From NCBI GenBank assembly GCA_036567965.1, contig DATCTN010000016.1, forward strand, positions 1 to 64,000: a DNA stretch of 64,000 bases, read 5' to 3'. Position numbers and translations under genes: made by a program. The notes under the pieces were generated by a model. It was not told the DNA's origin and ran no database searches. It saw nothing but the letters and a program-made list of their open reading frames with translations. The DNA comes from Candidatus Kryptoniota bacterium (lineage in GTDB: Bacteria; Bacteroidota; Ignavibacteria; Kryptoniales; JAKASW01). Shown in pieces: positions 35,434 through 44,604 of the stretch; within the stretch, counting starts at the first letter, position 1, and each line of letters starts with the position of its first letter.

Positions 35434-35474
35434 GATGTTTTGCCGTGAAGAAATATTTTTTATCCGCGGCAAAA
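35419..35474. promoter_or_regulatory. Two palindromes in the divergent promoter region
   Basis: ATGGTC-GTG-GACCAT (35419-35433) is followed by TTTTGCCG ... CGGCAAAA (35438-35445 with 35467-35474). They sit between the divergent DUF6266-like and sigma-factor transcripts and are good candidates for an operator or for leader structures. GACCAT appears again at 35499, just before TTATATATAG. Confidence 0.45.
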
Positions 35475-35560
35475 CCGTCGTCCTCGCGACCATTATATAT
35501 AGAGCGTTTGGTGCGGCAGGGATCTTACAGAGTTTTCCGCAAACACAAGGAGCAAAGGAT

Positions 35561-36133
35561 ATGGGAAACGGAGAGCAAGTCCATAAGGTCTGCCAGATTG
35601 AGGCGTTTGTCAGGGACAAATCAAAATCCGGTAAGATAGCCGCCACCATAGACAGGGAGCTTCGGAGCAGGCTGTTTCGAAGAAAGGAGATGGGAATCAC
35701 GGCGTGGGATATCTCGTCCGACCTGGTGGAAGAAGCGCTGAATTGTCCCGATATTTGGGATGCGACCGAGTATCCCGAATTTGCCGATTGGCTCCTCAAG
35801 CGGTTCAGAAATTGCAGGCATAACATCGTACGCAAAGAAAACCGGCACTATAAATGTGAGGACGAAGTGAGAGAAAATCTTTTCGACCCGTCGAATAATC
35901 CGGACCACGTCCATGATTTCGAAAATTCAGAACTCGTCAAACAGATTCGAAAGGCCCTCAACGACAAAGACGATTTGGAAGCGCTGGCGGTCTTCGATTG
36001 TGTGCTCAATGAAAAGACCAACCAGGAAATGTCCCGCGAATTATGTTTGGATATAAGCAGGGTCGCGAATGCGAAGAAGAGAATCAAGAGGGCCGTCGAC
36101 TGCTTGCTGCGCGATTTTGACAGCTCAGTCTAA
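35561..36133 (+). CDS. ECF-like RNA polymerase sigma factor
   Basis: The start is ATG 35561 with AAGGAG at 35547-35552; the longer upstream frame runs through the palindromes. The 190-residue protein has a helical N-terminal part (TAWDISSDLVEEALN, WDATEYPEFADWLLKRFRNC, reminiscent of region 2) and a typical region-4 helix-turn-helix at the end: LAVFDCVLNEKTNQEMSREL then CLDISRVANAKKRIKRAV. Members of this sort in Bacteroidota are stress or cell-envelope sigma factors. No anti-sigma gene is adjacent; the next gene is a 78-aa acidic protein that could be a modulator. Confidence 0.7.
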   Translation: MGNGEQVHKVCQIEAFVRDKSKSGKIAATIDRELRSRLFRRKEMGITAWDISSDLVEEALNCPDIWDATEYPEFADWLLKRFRNCRHNIVRKENRHYKCEDEVRENLFDPSNNPDHVHDFENSELVKQIRKALNDKDDLEALAVFDCVLNEKTNQEMSRELCLDISRVANAKKRIKRAVDCLLRDFDSSV

Positions 36134-36308
36134 CGCTCCTCCTGCATAAATGTTTAATTGCATAGAACAGCGGCGGTTTCACCGCAAAGTGGATTCCGGA
36201 TCAATGACCCGCTGCTTCGTCAAGAGAGCGCTTGAAGCAAATCGGACATCTGAGACAAGAGATGATAAGCCCGGCCGCCGGGTTTCAATAATAGAAAGGA
36301 GCTGCACC

Positions 36309-36545
36309 ATGGATCAGGACACTTTCATGGACTTCTACAGTGACATGAGCGATGAAGATCCGGAGTATATTCAAGAGTACCTCACCAGGCGAGGAATCGA
36401 TGTGGACAAGTTGCAGGAAAAGCTTCTTGATTTGCTCGCGAAACACAAAGCTGCTCTTCAAGCCGAAAAGGAGTCTGCCGAGAACGATGGCTCCAAGCAG
36501 AAACCGAACACCAAAGCCACCCCACATATGGAAGAGGGTGGCTGA
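36309..36545 (+). CDS. Small acidic protein downstream of sigma gene
   Basis: The ATG at 36309 follows AAAGGAG. The 78-residue protein starts MDQDTFMDFYSDMSDEDPEY and is predicted mostly helical (IDVDKLQEKLLDLLAKHKAAL), with a low-complexity tail. No family is recognised. It lies 175 bases after the sigma-factor gene on the same strand. Possible roles are a small sigma modulator or the antitoxin-like partner of a lost gene; neither is shown by sequence. Confidence 0.55.
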   Translation: MDQDTFMDFYSDMSDEDPEYIQEYLTRRGIDVDKLQEKLLDLLAKHKAALQAEKESAENDGSKQKPNTKATPHMEEGG

Positions 36546-36834
36546 GCCCTGGCGGCAGTTGTACTGCCATAGCGCCTGGGTAATTGACACGAGCAGATCG
36601 AATGAATCCCTGGAAGAGTTTGTCCCCTCATAAAGACCGCTCGTAATTGAGCAGTGGTTGACCCGGTATTCTCAGTTTACTAACGGTTAGTGCCTGACAG
36701 CCTTAAGCGAAGGAATATCTACATGCATACTACACCAATGCTTATAATCCCCTTGCGAAAAGGTCCCGAAGGGATCCCTTCGGGAGAGTCCCGTTGGGTA
36801 GGATGAAGATCTGCAGGACTTCTAGCATGGATAT

Positions 36835-36884
36835 AGCGATTTTTTGTTCGGCGAAAGGTTGAGCAGTGATATTCAAAAAATCGC
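36835..36884. repeat. Repeat D, copy 2 (inverted orientation)
   Basis: AGCGATTTTTTG and CAAAAAATCGCG sit 50 bases apart end to end, like 15830-15879 and 45716-45765 but in the opposite orientation relative to the neighbouring GGGACGATCCCGAC text. Confidence 0.7.
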
Positions 36885-36957
36885 GTACAGCTGAGTACGG
36901 GACGATCCCGACGGTCTTCCGTCGGGACCATTTTCGCGGGGCACCCTTTTATTTTTG

Positions 36958-36993
36958 GTTCTTTTTCTTTTGGGTGAGCAAAAGAAAAAGAAC
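36958..36993. repeat. Repeat C hairpin, copy 3
   Basis: GTTCTTTTTCTTTTG and CAAAAGAAAAAGAAC form a perfect 15-base stem with a short loop. Compared with the other copies both arms changed together, keeping pairing. Confidence 0.75.
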
Positions 36994-37056
36994 AATAGAG
37001 ATTTGATGATTCTCAATAATTCTAATGTACTTTCCATTGTCTTGATATCCCGATCT

Positions 37057-37266
37057 TCCGGACGGACGCGGTTGAGTCCGTTCATCGCAGATGAAAGAAC
37101 GAAATCCGCCGTTAGGCGGACAATCCCCATCGGACTACCGGCAAACATATGCAGACCGCTTTGGAATATGTGTGCGACTCGATGCCGACTAGAAGCGTCC
37201 AACATGTGTGGGGTTGCTTTGTCGTCCGTCCTGGAAATATATGGACGGACTCCTCGCAACGACGAG
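37057..37266. repeat. Dispersed repeat F, copy 3
   Basis: CCGGACGGACGCGGTTGAG at the left matches 22111-22129. TGTGGGGTTGCTTTGTCGTC through GGACGGACTCCTCGCAACGA at the right matches 22166-22216. Confidence 0.55.
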
Positions 37267-37865
37267 TGTCTGATAATTGAGCGCTACTAGTTTCGGGGTC
37301 TACGGTCGCGAAACAAGGCAGCGCGGGTGTGAAACCCTCCCAATGTCATTCCCGTCCGACCGCGGGAGCAGCGGCCGGATCGTGGGACATGCTCTTAGCG
37401 GGAATCTAGTTCTGCTACCCTTATTGGATTCCCGATGCCGCGTTGCGGCATGCCGCACGTGCGCGCCGATCCGTCCGCCGAAACGAAGTGTAGGCGGAAG
37501 CGCTCCAGTGCGAAGGCGCTGGGCGGGACGAGTCCAGCATGACGGTGGATTTTAATTTGAGACACCATCAGAGAATGCGGCAGAACGAGGTAAACTACCC
37601 ATCTGTCATTCCGAGGAGTCTTCCATGCATCGACACGGTGACGACGAGGAATCTTCTTGAGTACTCCTGAATGATTGTCTTGTGGAAAACTACGGAAGAT
37701 TCCTCACTTCTTTCATCCCGACGATGTCGTGATTCAATCGTTCGGAATGACAAATAATATGAATCCATTTGGGGTTATGCATGCGTCGTCCGCTCACTTG
37801 CATGATGTTACACGATGACCCCCGCGCCTTACAGACAATAATACTCTGGTTCGATTTGCAGGATT

Positions 37866-38345
37866 CTCTCTTGTCCACTTTCTTTTGTCATCTTGAGACC
37901 CGACGATTCGCAGTCGGGCCGAAAGATCTGGAGCTCCTCAAGGCCAATCAGACTCCATGGCAGGGCATCATAAAAATTTTTATCAGCTGCAAGACTCATT
38001 CCTTACCTTAGTGCCGTTAGGCACGACCCGTCTGTAGACTGTGATAATAAGACCTAATTGTAGCTCCATTAGGAGCGGCCTGTTTGCCTGGCTCCATCAA
38101 CCATCTCACCAGAGCAACATCTGATGACAATTCTTAGTTTGTTCTCCTTCCGCGATAGGTCTGCCTTCGGTCGGGAGCTCTGGGGCTCCTCAAGTCCAAT
38201 CGCACTCCATGGCAGGGCATCATAAAGATTTGTATGAGGTACAAGACTTATTCCTTACTTTAGTGCCGTCAGGCACGACCTGTTTGTAAACCCCGATAAC
38301 GAATCCAATCACAGCTCCGTTAGGAGCGACCTGTTTGCCTGGCTC
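37866..38345 (+). repeat. Dispersed repeat A, copies 4 and 5 in tandem
   Basis: Hairpins are at 38011-38024 (GTGCC-GTTA-GGCAC), 38063-38076 (GCTCC-ATTA-GGAGC), 38263-38276 (GTGCC-GTCA-GGCAC) and 38314-38327 (GCTCC-GTTA-GGAGC). The linker between the two pairs matches that at 13160-13400 but lacks its nested insertion, so it is the cleaner form of the unit (about 250 bases). Confidence 0.8.
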
Positions 38346-38514
38346 CATTCCTGACCTTTCGTCAGGACAGGTTTCGCAAGGGGATATTCGCGGTTGAGGT
38401 TGAGACACTACCAAGCCGCCTTGCCAATGTCTTATCAAATTACGAACTTTGCATTGGACCATGCAGGTCACTCCAGTTGATGGTCAGGTATTACGAATAC
38501 AAATAGGTGATCAG

Positions 38515-39636
38515 ATGAGCGCGAAGAGATATGAAGCTGTAGTCAGACAGCTGCTGAACCTCGCCGGAATCGAGGTCAACGGAAACGGGCCATGGGACAT
38601 TCAGGTACGGGACCAAAGAGTGTACAAGCGGCTCGTTACTGAGGTGGAGCTCGGACTTGGTGAATCATATATGTCCGGCTGGTGGGACGCCCAACATGTC
38701 GATGAGTTTATCTTTAAAGTCTTGCGTGCCAACCTGCGTGACAAAGTCAGATCGAACTACAAGATTGCAATCCAACTCGCCGGGTTCCAGCTCACAAACA
38801 TGCAGAGAAGGAGCAGGGCATTCATCATCGGCAAGAGGCACTACGATCTCGGGAATGAGTTGTTCCGGAACATGCTCGACAAGCGTATGAATTACAGCTG
38901 TGCCTACTGGAAAAATGCGAAGACTCTGGATGAGGCACAGGAAAGCAAGCTTCGCCTAATCTGTGACAAACTATATCTCAAACCCGGGATGAAAGTTCTT
39001 GACATCGGCTGCGGCTGGGGTGCATTCGGCAAGTATGCCGCAGAAAACTACGGCGTCGAAGTTGTCGGAATAACCGTATCGACCAACCAGGTATCGCTCG
39101 GGAAGGAGCTCTGCAAAGGACTTCCCGTGGAGTTTAGACTCCAGGATTACAGGGAATTGAACGAGAAATTCGACAGGATTGTCTCGGTCGGAATGATTGA
39201 ACATGTCGGCTACAAGAATTACCGTGAGTACTTCAAAGTCGCGAACAGATGTCTCAAAGATGACGGGCTCTTTCTGCTGCACTCAATTGGTAATCTGCTG
39301 TCGGTGAAGAGTACGGATCCCTGGACCCACAAGTATATATTCCCGAACGGCATGCTCCCATCTGTCGCGCAACTGGGGAAAGCAATAGAAGGCCTCTTTG
39401 TGATGGAGGACTGGCACAATTTCGGCGCAGACTATGACAAAACGCTTATGGCCTGGCACGACAACTTCCTGAAAAGTTGGGACTCGTTGCGCGAAAAGTA
39501 CGGAGAGACATTCTTCAGGATGTGGAAGTTTTATTTGTTGTCCAGTGCCGGAGCATTCCGCGCGAGGACTAATCAGCTCTGGCAGATCGTGTTGTCGAAA
39601 AACGGAGTCATGGGCGGTTATCAGTCCGTCCGGTAA
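38515..39636 (+). CDS. cfa: Cyclopropane-fatty-acyl-phospholipid synthase
   Basis: The sequence follows E. coli Cfa closely along its whole length: LGLGESYMSGWWD near the start, GKRHYDLGNELFRNMLD, NYSCAYWKNAKTLDEAQESK, the SAM-binding loop VLDIGCGWGAFGKYAAENYG (about 160-179), DRIVSVGMIEHVG, YIFPNGMLPS, VMEDWHNFGADYDKTLMAW and GAFRARTNQLWQIV. The enzyme transfers a methylene from SAM to unsaturated phospholipid acyl chains at the inner membrane, usually in stationary phase. I chose ATG 38515 (AGGTGA upstream), which matches the family N-terminus; in-frame ATG 38461 and TTG 38449 lie further up. It is a single gene flanked by repeats. Confidence 0.93.
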   Translation: MSAKRYEAVVRQLLNLAGIEVNGNGPWDIQVRDQRVYKRLVTEVELGLGESYMSGWWDAQHVDEFIFKVLRANLRDKVRSNYKIAIQLAGFQLTNMQRRSRAFIIGKRHYDLGNELFRNMLDKRMNYSCAYWKNAKTLDEAQESKLRLICDKLYLKPGMKVLDIGCGWGAFGKYAAENYGVEVVGITVSTNQVSLGKELCKGLPVEFRLQDYRELNEKFDRIVSVGMIEHVGYKNYREYFKVANRCLKDDGLFLLHSIGNLLSVKSTDPWTHKYIFPNGMLPSVAQLGKAIEGLFVMEDWHNFGADYDKTLMAWHDNFLKSWDSLREKYGETFFRMWKFYLLSSAGAFRARTNQLWQIVLSKNGVMGGYQSVR

Positions 39637-39929
39637 CGGGTAATGGATGACAGCCTCCCGTGCAGCGCTTCGTGAAGGTTGATCATTCATTAGCGGCGGT
39701 CCTTTCGCCTCATCGCCGGTTCGGCAGTTGCTCGCCGGATTACTAATTTCACTTTGGTTTATGAATTTCGGGCGCGTCACGGGCTCATATCTCTGCAGCA
39801 TTATCCGACTCTTACTTCTTGTTTGTTGGCTTGCATTCTATTTCTTTGTCATTTAAGATTTAATTACAGGCATTAGTCGTGATGTTATCGGAAGCCTGAA
39901 GATTGTGCGACTTTAAAAAGGGGGAATTT

Positions 39930-41189
39930 ATGAGGCGCAGTCTCAGAATCTTCTTATTGGGTGTTGCGGTCGCGGCAATATCGCTGAATTACGGTTGCAG
40001 TCATGTGACCTCCCCGGGCGACGGCAAAGTAAATCCACCTGTTACTCAGGTTGAAAAGCAAGTCGAGTCCGCCAACAACTCTTTTGCTGCAAATCTTTTC
40101 ACCCAGGTAGCTGTGCAGGAGAAGGGAAAGAACTTTTTCATTTCACCTCTCAGCGTTTCTATGGCACTGGCAATGACCTTGAACGGTGCCGACGGTCAAA
40201 CTTATACCGACATGCAGAAGACTCTCGGCCTCGACGGACTCTCCAATAGCGACATTAACCAGTCGTACCAGTACCTGATGACGATGTTTGCGAACCTTGA
40301 CCCGGGCGTAACGTTCACTATCGCGAATTCGATCTGGTATCGAAACACATTTCCGGTACTGAGTTCCTTTATCGAAGTCGATTCAACTTATTTTGATTCG
40401 GATGTAAAGCCCCTGAACTTTAATGACCCCAGCGCTGCAGGCGTGATCAACTCATGGGTCAGCAACAAAACACACGGTAAGATCCCGGATATTATCACTC
40501 CTCCAATCGATCCGAGTGTTATAATGTATCTTATAAACGCTTTGTATTTTAACGGGAATTGGAAGTACATTTTCGACAGCACAAAGACAAAGCCCTATCC
40601 GTTTTACTTGTCCGACGGCTCGACGGAATCGGACTCAATGATGGTCATGCGCGACAGTCTGAACTATTATTTCGATGCTAATTTCCAGGTGGTTGAGCTT
40701 CCCTACGGCGATGGTGATTACAGCATGCTCGTATTGCTCCCTGTCAACTCAACTTCAACAAATGTATTTGCAAGCTTGAATCAAACTGAAATCAATAGCA
40801 TCATTCGTGGGTTGTCACCTCAGGATGTCCAACTGACACTTCCGAAGTTCAACGTACAGTACGGCACAAGTCTGAAGGATGTACTATCGCAGATGGGGAT
40901 GGGGAGTGCATTTGCCGGGAATGCCGACTTCACCAGGATCAGTCCAGCGGGTGGCCTGGCGATCTCGGATGTGCTGCACAAGACTTACATCGATGTCAAC
41001 GAGAAGGGGACCGTGGCAGCAGCGGTAACGGTAGTCATAATATATGACACCGTTGTAGAACCCATTCACAGTGGACCTATTCTGTTTAATGTCAACCGAC
41101 CATTTCTCTTCCTGATGAAGGAGAATCATAATAATACAATCATGTTCATGGGAGCGATAAATCAACCGAGCGTCCATATTTCAGAGTAA
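39930..41189 (+). CDS. Serpin-family lipoprotein
   Basis: The start is ATG 39930 after AAGGGGG. It has a lipoprotein signal with LNYGC at residues about 19-23. The serpin fold is clear: NSFAANLFTQV, KNFFISPLSVSMALAMTLNG, NSIWYRN, LINALYFNGNWKYIFD, MVMRDSLNYYFD, VVELPYGDGDYSMLVLLP, LPKFNVQYGTSLKDVLSQMG, the hinge DVNEKGTVAAAVTVVII (about 354-370) and the signature FNVNRPFLFLM followed by MFMGAINQP. The small-residue hinge (GTVAAAVT) suggests an inhibitory serpin. By spacing from the hinge the scissile P1 would be near Thr in YDTV, which is not a known bait. It probably protects the cell surface from serine or cysteine proteases. Confidence 0.9.
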   Translation: MRRSLRIFLLGVAVAAISLNYGCSHVTSPGDGKVNPPVTQVEKQVESANNSFAANLFTQVAVQEKGKNFFISPLSVSMALAMTLNGADGQTYTDMQKTLGLDGLSNSDINQSYQYLMTMFANLDPGVTFTIANSIWYRNTFPVLSSFIEVDSTYFDSDVKPLNFNDPSAAGVINSWVSNKTHGKIPDIITPPIDPSVIMYLINALYFNGNWKYIFDSTKTKPYPFYLSDGSTESDSMMVMRDSLNYYFDANFQVVELPYGDGDYSMLVLLPVNSTSTNVFASLNQTEINSIIRGLSPQDVQLTLPKFNVQYGTSLKDVLSQMGMGSAFAGNADFTRISPAGGLAISDVLHKTYIDVNEKGTVAAAVTVVIIYDTVVEPIHSGPILFNVNRPFLFLMKENHNNTIMFMGAINQPSVHISE

Positions 41190-41348
41190 AGTGCAATAGC
41201 TGCAGTAGAAGGGGCTGCACGTCGCAATTAACACGTTATCTGTTTCACGAAATGCATCGCTGGGCAACTGAAGCAAGTAGCCCGGGAATCGTTGGCAACG
41301 TGGCTCGCGAAGACAAGGGTCAGATGCTCGTCAACCAGGGTTAAAATT

Positions 41349-41567
41349 ATGGAATGGATAAAGGTAACTAACGAGAACTGGAAGGATGTGGAACGCGACA
41401 TAATGGAGTCGGGTATTGCCAATGCGACGTCCTACGAAAATGGCGGATTACATACCATCACTACCAAAAAAGGGATCAGGTACGAGTTTTCACAGGAAGT
41501 TATAAAGCAGCTTATCGAATCCAGGGCAATGGAAGTAAGAGTTGGAAGGAAAGTTGAGACGAAATAA
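41349..41567 (+). CDS. Small hypothetical protein (72 aa)
   Basis: The ATG at 41349 has AGGG eight bases upstream. The protein starts MEWIKVTNENWKDVERDIME and has an alternating beta/helix pattern, GGLHTITTKKGIRYEF then SQEVIKQLIE. It has no signal peptide and no known family. It lies 160 bases after the serpin gene on the same strand. Confidence 0.5.
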   Translation: MEWIKVTNENWKDVERDIMESGIANATSYENGGLHTITTKKGIRYEFSQEVIKQLIESRAMEVRVGRKVETK

Positions 41568-41754
41568 TCTGCATGCGAGTTAAGAAACAAAAAAAGAATT
41601 GGGGGCAGGTCAAACCTCTTTCCGAAAACTTGACAGGGATTGCGCCTCGTGTTCCGATTAAGATCCTGATTGGGGATCCTTTACAGGTGCGTGAGCCAAA
41701 CCTGTACCGCGTCTCGGAATGTCGGTGGAGGTGCCGGCAAAAAGGAGCGACACA

Positions 41755-43371
41755 ATGACACTTGCTCTCAGTGACTCAACACAGGTTCGTCCGATGTCGG
41801 TCCTTCACCACACGCACAGGTTTTATAAGTGGCTGGTGCTCTCAAATGTGATGATCGGAACATTCATGGCGGTCCTCGACGCGTCGATAGTTAATGTCGG
41901 GCTCCCCACCCTCATGGCTGCTTTCGGAGTGACTGTCGATAAGATCGAATGGGTAGCTACCGCGTATCTGCTTGTGTTGGCCGTAATGCTCCCGACATCC
42001 GGGTGGGTCGCAGATCATTTCGGATATAAGCGGACCTACCTCTTCGCGCTTACCATATTTACTACCGGGTCCCTTTTATGCGGGATGGCGTGGAACGAAA
42101 ATGTTCTTATAGCGTTTCGAATTATTCAAGGCGCAGGGGCTGGCTTCCTGATGCCTGTTGGCATGGCGATCGTTACACGCGAGTTTCCACCGGAGAGACG
42201 TGGAATTGCACTCGGTTTCTGGGGAATTGCCGCGGCCGCATCGGTTTCATTTGGCCCGCTGATCGGGGGATATCTCATCGACAATTTTTCATGGCACGAG
42301 ATTTTTTTCGTGAACGTCCCGATTGGACTTGTCGGAATTTTTGCGACCATGGTCATTCAGCGGGAATACAAAACGGAACATACGCGAAGCTTTGATGTTG
42401 CAGGGTTCTTATCTGTGGCGGTATTTCTGACATTCCTCCTGCTGGCATTGGCGGACGGGAATACATCATGGAACACAGGAGGGTGGACTTCAACATTCAT
42501 CCTGACATGTTTTGTTCTGTCGGGATTAGGGCTGATAATATTTTTGCTTGTGGAATTCAACATAAAGCATCCGTTGATAGAACTCAGGCTCATGAAGGAT
42601 TTCAATTTCGGAATTACAAATATAGTTCTGTTCATATACGGGCTGGGAATGTTCGGAAGTACGTTCCTGATGCCGCTGTATCTTCAGAACTCGCTGAACT
42701 ACACTCCATTTCAGGCGGGACTTGTTTTCTTGCCGGTGGGTCTCCTTCAAGGCATGACAGCTCCCGTTGCCGGTTATCTTTCCGACAAAGTTGATGCGAG
42801 AATCCCCGCAATCATCGGCGTTGTCCTTCTCAGCATAAGCCTGTATCTGAATTATTTCCTTTCACTGTTCTCGATGCATTCACAAATCATGCTCCCTCTA
42901 TACCTGAGAGGGTTTGCGATGGGGTTGATGTGGACTCCGCTGAGCGTGCTGGCGCTTACAAACGTTCCTAGACATAAGATGGCACAAGCATCGGGGCTGT
43001 TTAACGTTATTCGTCAGGTCGGCGGAAGTTTCGGTATCGCTCTCTTTGCAACTTTGCTCACTCGGAGAGTTATGTTTCACAGCACAAATTACGGTGATGG
43101 CGTGAGCCAGTATTCGCCTGTTTTCAAGAACGCCATGTATAAACTTGAATTGTTCTCACAGCATGCCGTCGGGGGTTCGATGTATCAATGCGGCGTTCGC
43201 GGGAAAGCGATAATTATCAATCACGTGATGCAGCAAGCTTTTGTGTCCGCCGTAAACGACGATTTTCTAGTTGCCGGCGCGATTTCGATTGTCTGCCTCA
43301 TACCAATATTGTTTCTCCGCCGAAGAAAAGTCTCTCATAACGGCAGCGGAAATATACCCTCAACAGTTTGA
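41755..43371 (+). CDS. DHA2 (EmrB/QacA) family MFS multidrug exporter
   Basis: The start is ATG 41755 after AAAAAGGAG; ATG 41719 is in frame but lacks a site. The 538-residue protein has about 14 hydrophobic segments. Motif D-like MAVLDASIVNVGLPTL in helix 1, motif A WVADHFGYKRTY (loop 2-3) and motif C FWGIAAAASVSFGPLIGGYL (helix 5) are those of the DHA2 drug:H+ antiporters. Such proteins extrude cationic or lipophilic compounds, often with a periplasmic EmrA-type adaptor and an outer-membrane channel. Neither partner is adjacent here, so the substrate is unknown. Confidence 0.9.
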   Translation: MTLALSDSTQVRPMSVLHHTHRFYKWLVLSNVMIGTFMAVLDASIVNVGLPTLMAAFGVTVDKIEWVATAYLLVLAVMLPTSGWVADHFGYKRTYLFALTIFTTGSLLCGMAWNENVLIAFRIIQGAGAGFLMPVGMAIVTREFPPERRGIALGFWGIAAAASVSFGPLIGGYLIDNFSWHEIFFVNVPIGLVGIFATMVIQREYKTEHTRSFDVAGFLSVAVFLTFLLLALADGNTSWNTGGWTSTFILTCFVLSGLGLIIFLLVEFNIKHPLIELRLMKDFNFGITNIVLFIYGLGMFGSTFLMPLYLQNSLNYTPFQAGLVFLPVGLLQGMTAPVAGYLSDKVDARIPAIIGVVLLSISLYLNYFLSLFSMHSQIMLPLYLRGFAMGLMWTPLSVLALTNVPRHKMAQASGLFNVIRQVGGSFGIALFATLLTRRVMFHSTNYGDGVSQYSPVFKNAMYKLELFSQHAVGGSMYQCGVRGKAIIINHVMQQAFVSAVNDDFLVAGAISIVCLIPILFLRRRKVSHNGSGNIPSTV

Positions 43372-43659
43372 ACAACGGCAAAAATAACTGCCAACTGCAG
43401 CTGCCTGATTGTTAGATCCAAGATCTTCCCGGATAAAAGCGGGTGAGAAATTGGGAGATGGATTTGAGCGGATTAGTGATCAAAAGAGAAGAGCTATTGC
43501 AGAGAAACAGGACAAGACTTCGGCAGCACAACTTTCAGAATGTCCGAAGCGGTCACCGGCTTTGCATTGGTACATGAAGTGGCGAAAAATTATCCGGACC
43601 TTTGATGCTTTTGAATTACAGTGCTCCCGGAAGACAAATAAGCCAAACTGAAGGCTGAA

Positions 43660-44175
43660 ATGAAAACAACATTTGCGGCTTTGTCGTTGTTGATGCTCGC
43701 CGGACGATGTCCCGCTCAATCTCCCGAAGTCGGAGCCAAATATAAAAGTGGGGGTGCAACGGTCGAAGTAGTGGAGAACGGTGCCTCGTGCCGTCTCGAA
43801 TACAAAAGCCAGGATGTATTACTCGACGAAACGAACCAGAGGGCAGACATTGAGATGTGGGATCCAGAGAAAACTGAAGAGGAGAGATCCGCAATCCCGT
43901 TAGGCGGTTGCATTATCGTTCATGTTTCTGACAGTACAATTGACGGTGCAAATACTAAATACTGGGAATATGTCCTTCAAACGACCAGAGGGAAAAGGAT
44001 ACTCGTTCAAAGGGGCAAGGATGAAATTCCAGAACACACCGTAATGGGATCTGTAACGATATGGTGGAATATCGACACTGTATATCTATCTGATAAGTTA
44101 TCTTCCTCAATAAAGGTATTTGTAATTGATAATCTGAGGCAGAAGAGGAGCGCTTTCATAATCTCTCCGCAATAG
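43660..44175 (+). CDS. Secreted hypothetical protein
   Basis: The 171-residue protein has a signal peptide (MKTTFAALSLLMLAGRCPAQ, cut after Ala-Gln). The mature part is beta-rich (GGATVEVVENGASCRLEYKS, IIVHVSDSTI, TVMGSVTIWWNIDTVYLSD). No family is recognised. The two cysteines in the mature part (ASC, GGC) could form a disulfide. It is alone between the transporter and a repeat-rich spacer. Confidence 0.6.
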   Translation: MKTTFAALSLLMLAGRCPAQSPEVGAKYKSGGATVEVVENGASCRLEYKSQDVLLDETNQRADIEMWDPEKTEEERSAIPLGGCIIVHVSDSTIDGANTKYWEYVLQTTRGKRILVQRGKDEIPEHTVMGSVTIWWNIDTVYLSDKLSSSIKVFVIDNLRQKRSAFIISPQ

Positions 44176-44316
44176 GTGTGGGCGGCATCTAATCATAAGT
44201 TGCTCCTCACAAACGATCCACTGTTACATTATCCTTCAATTCGAATCACCGACTCTGCGAGAATTTGGTAGTGGGCTACTTTCAAAGAGGTGTGATATCG
44301 ACAAGTTCTCTCACTG

Positions 44317-44450
44317 TCATTCCCGTCACCGCCTTGCGGGATCTCCCGCTCTGACATCATAGCCATTCAAATGATGCGGGATCCCGCTTCGCGGTGACCG
44401 ACATATAGAATATTTCGGTCGGGACATGTTCTTAGCGGGAATCCATTTCT
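44317..44450. repeat. Repeat B, copy 2
   Basis: It is nearly identical to 22338-22471. A REP-like hairpin with the same ATTCCCG/CGGGAAT ends follows at 44504-44522. Confidence 0.8.
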
Positions 44451-44604
44451 CAAGATAGAACCATCTTTCAAATTCACGTGATTCTAGATACTTGAAAGGT
44501 GGATTCCCGCGTTCGCGGGAATGACAGAGGAGGAGGTGGGCACCTGCTGGAGTTGATGCCGCGTGAGCGGGACAGTTGTGTTTGTTTTGAACGCGGTAGA
44601 GTAT

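Larger units (their letters stand above)
36546..38514. other. Two-kilobase repeat-filled spacer without genes
   Basis: It contains repeat D (36835-36884), repeat C (36958-36993), repeat F (37057-37266), a repeat-B-like segment (37337-37420), CGAGGAGTCTTCC/GAAGATTCCTC palindromic text (37605-37752) and two copies of repeat A in tandem (37866-38345). Frames of up to 128 codons overlap these repeats and are not considered genes. Confidence 0.6.

Noticed and set aside
35434-35835. Upstream extension of the minus-strand 51-codon frame to 185 codons
   Set aside because: The extension is antisense to the sigma-factor gene and has shadow composition; only the last 51 codons are plausible.
36873-37259. 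128-codon minus-strand frame
   Set aside because: Spans repeats D, C and F; composition follows the repeats.
41573-41758. 61-codon frame before the drug exporter
   Set aside because: No Shine-Dalgarno, overlaps the exporter start region, basic random composition.
43409-43651. 80-codon frame between the exporter and the secreted protein
   Set aside because: No start signal or recognisable feature; kept as non-coding.
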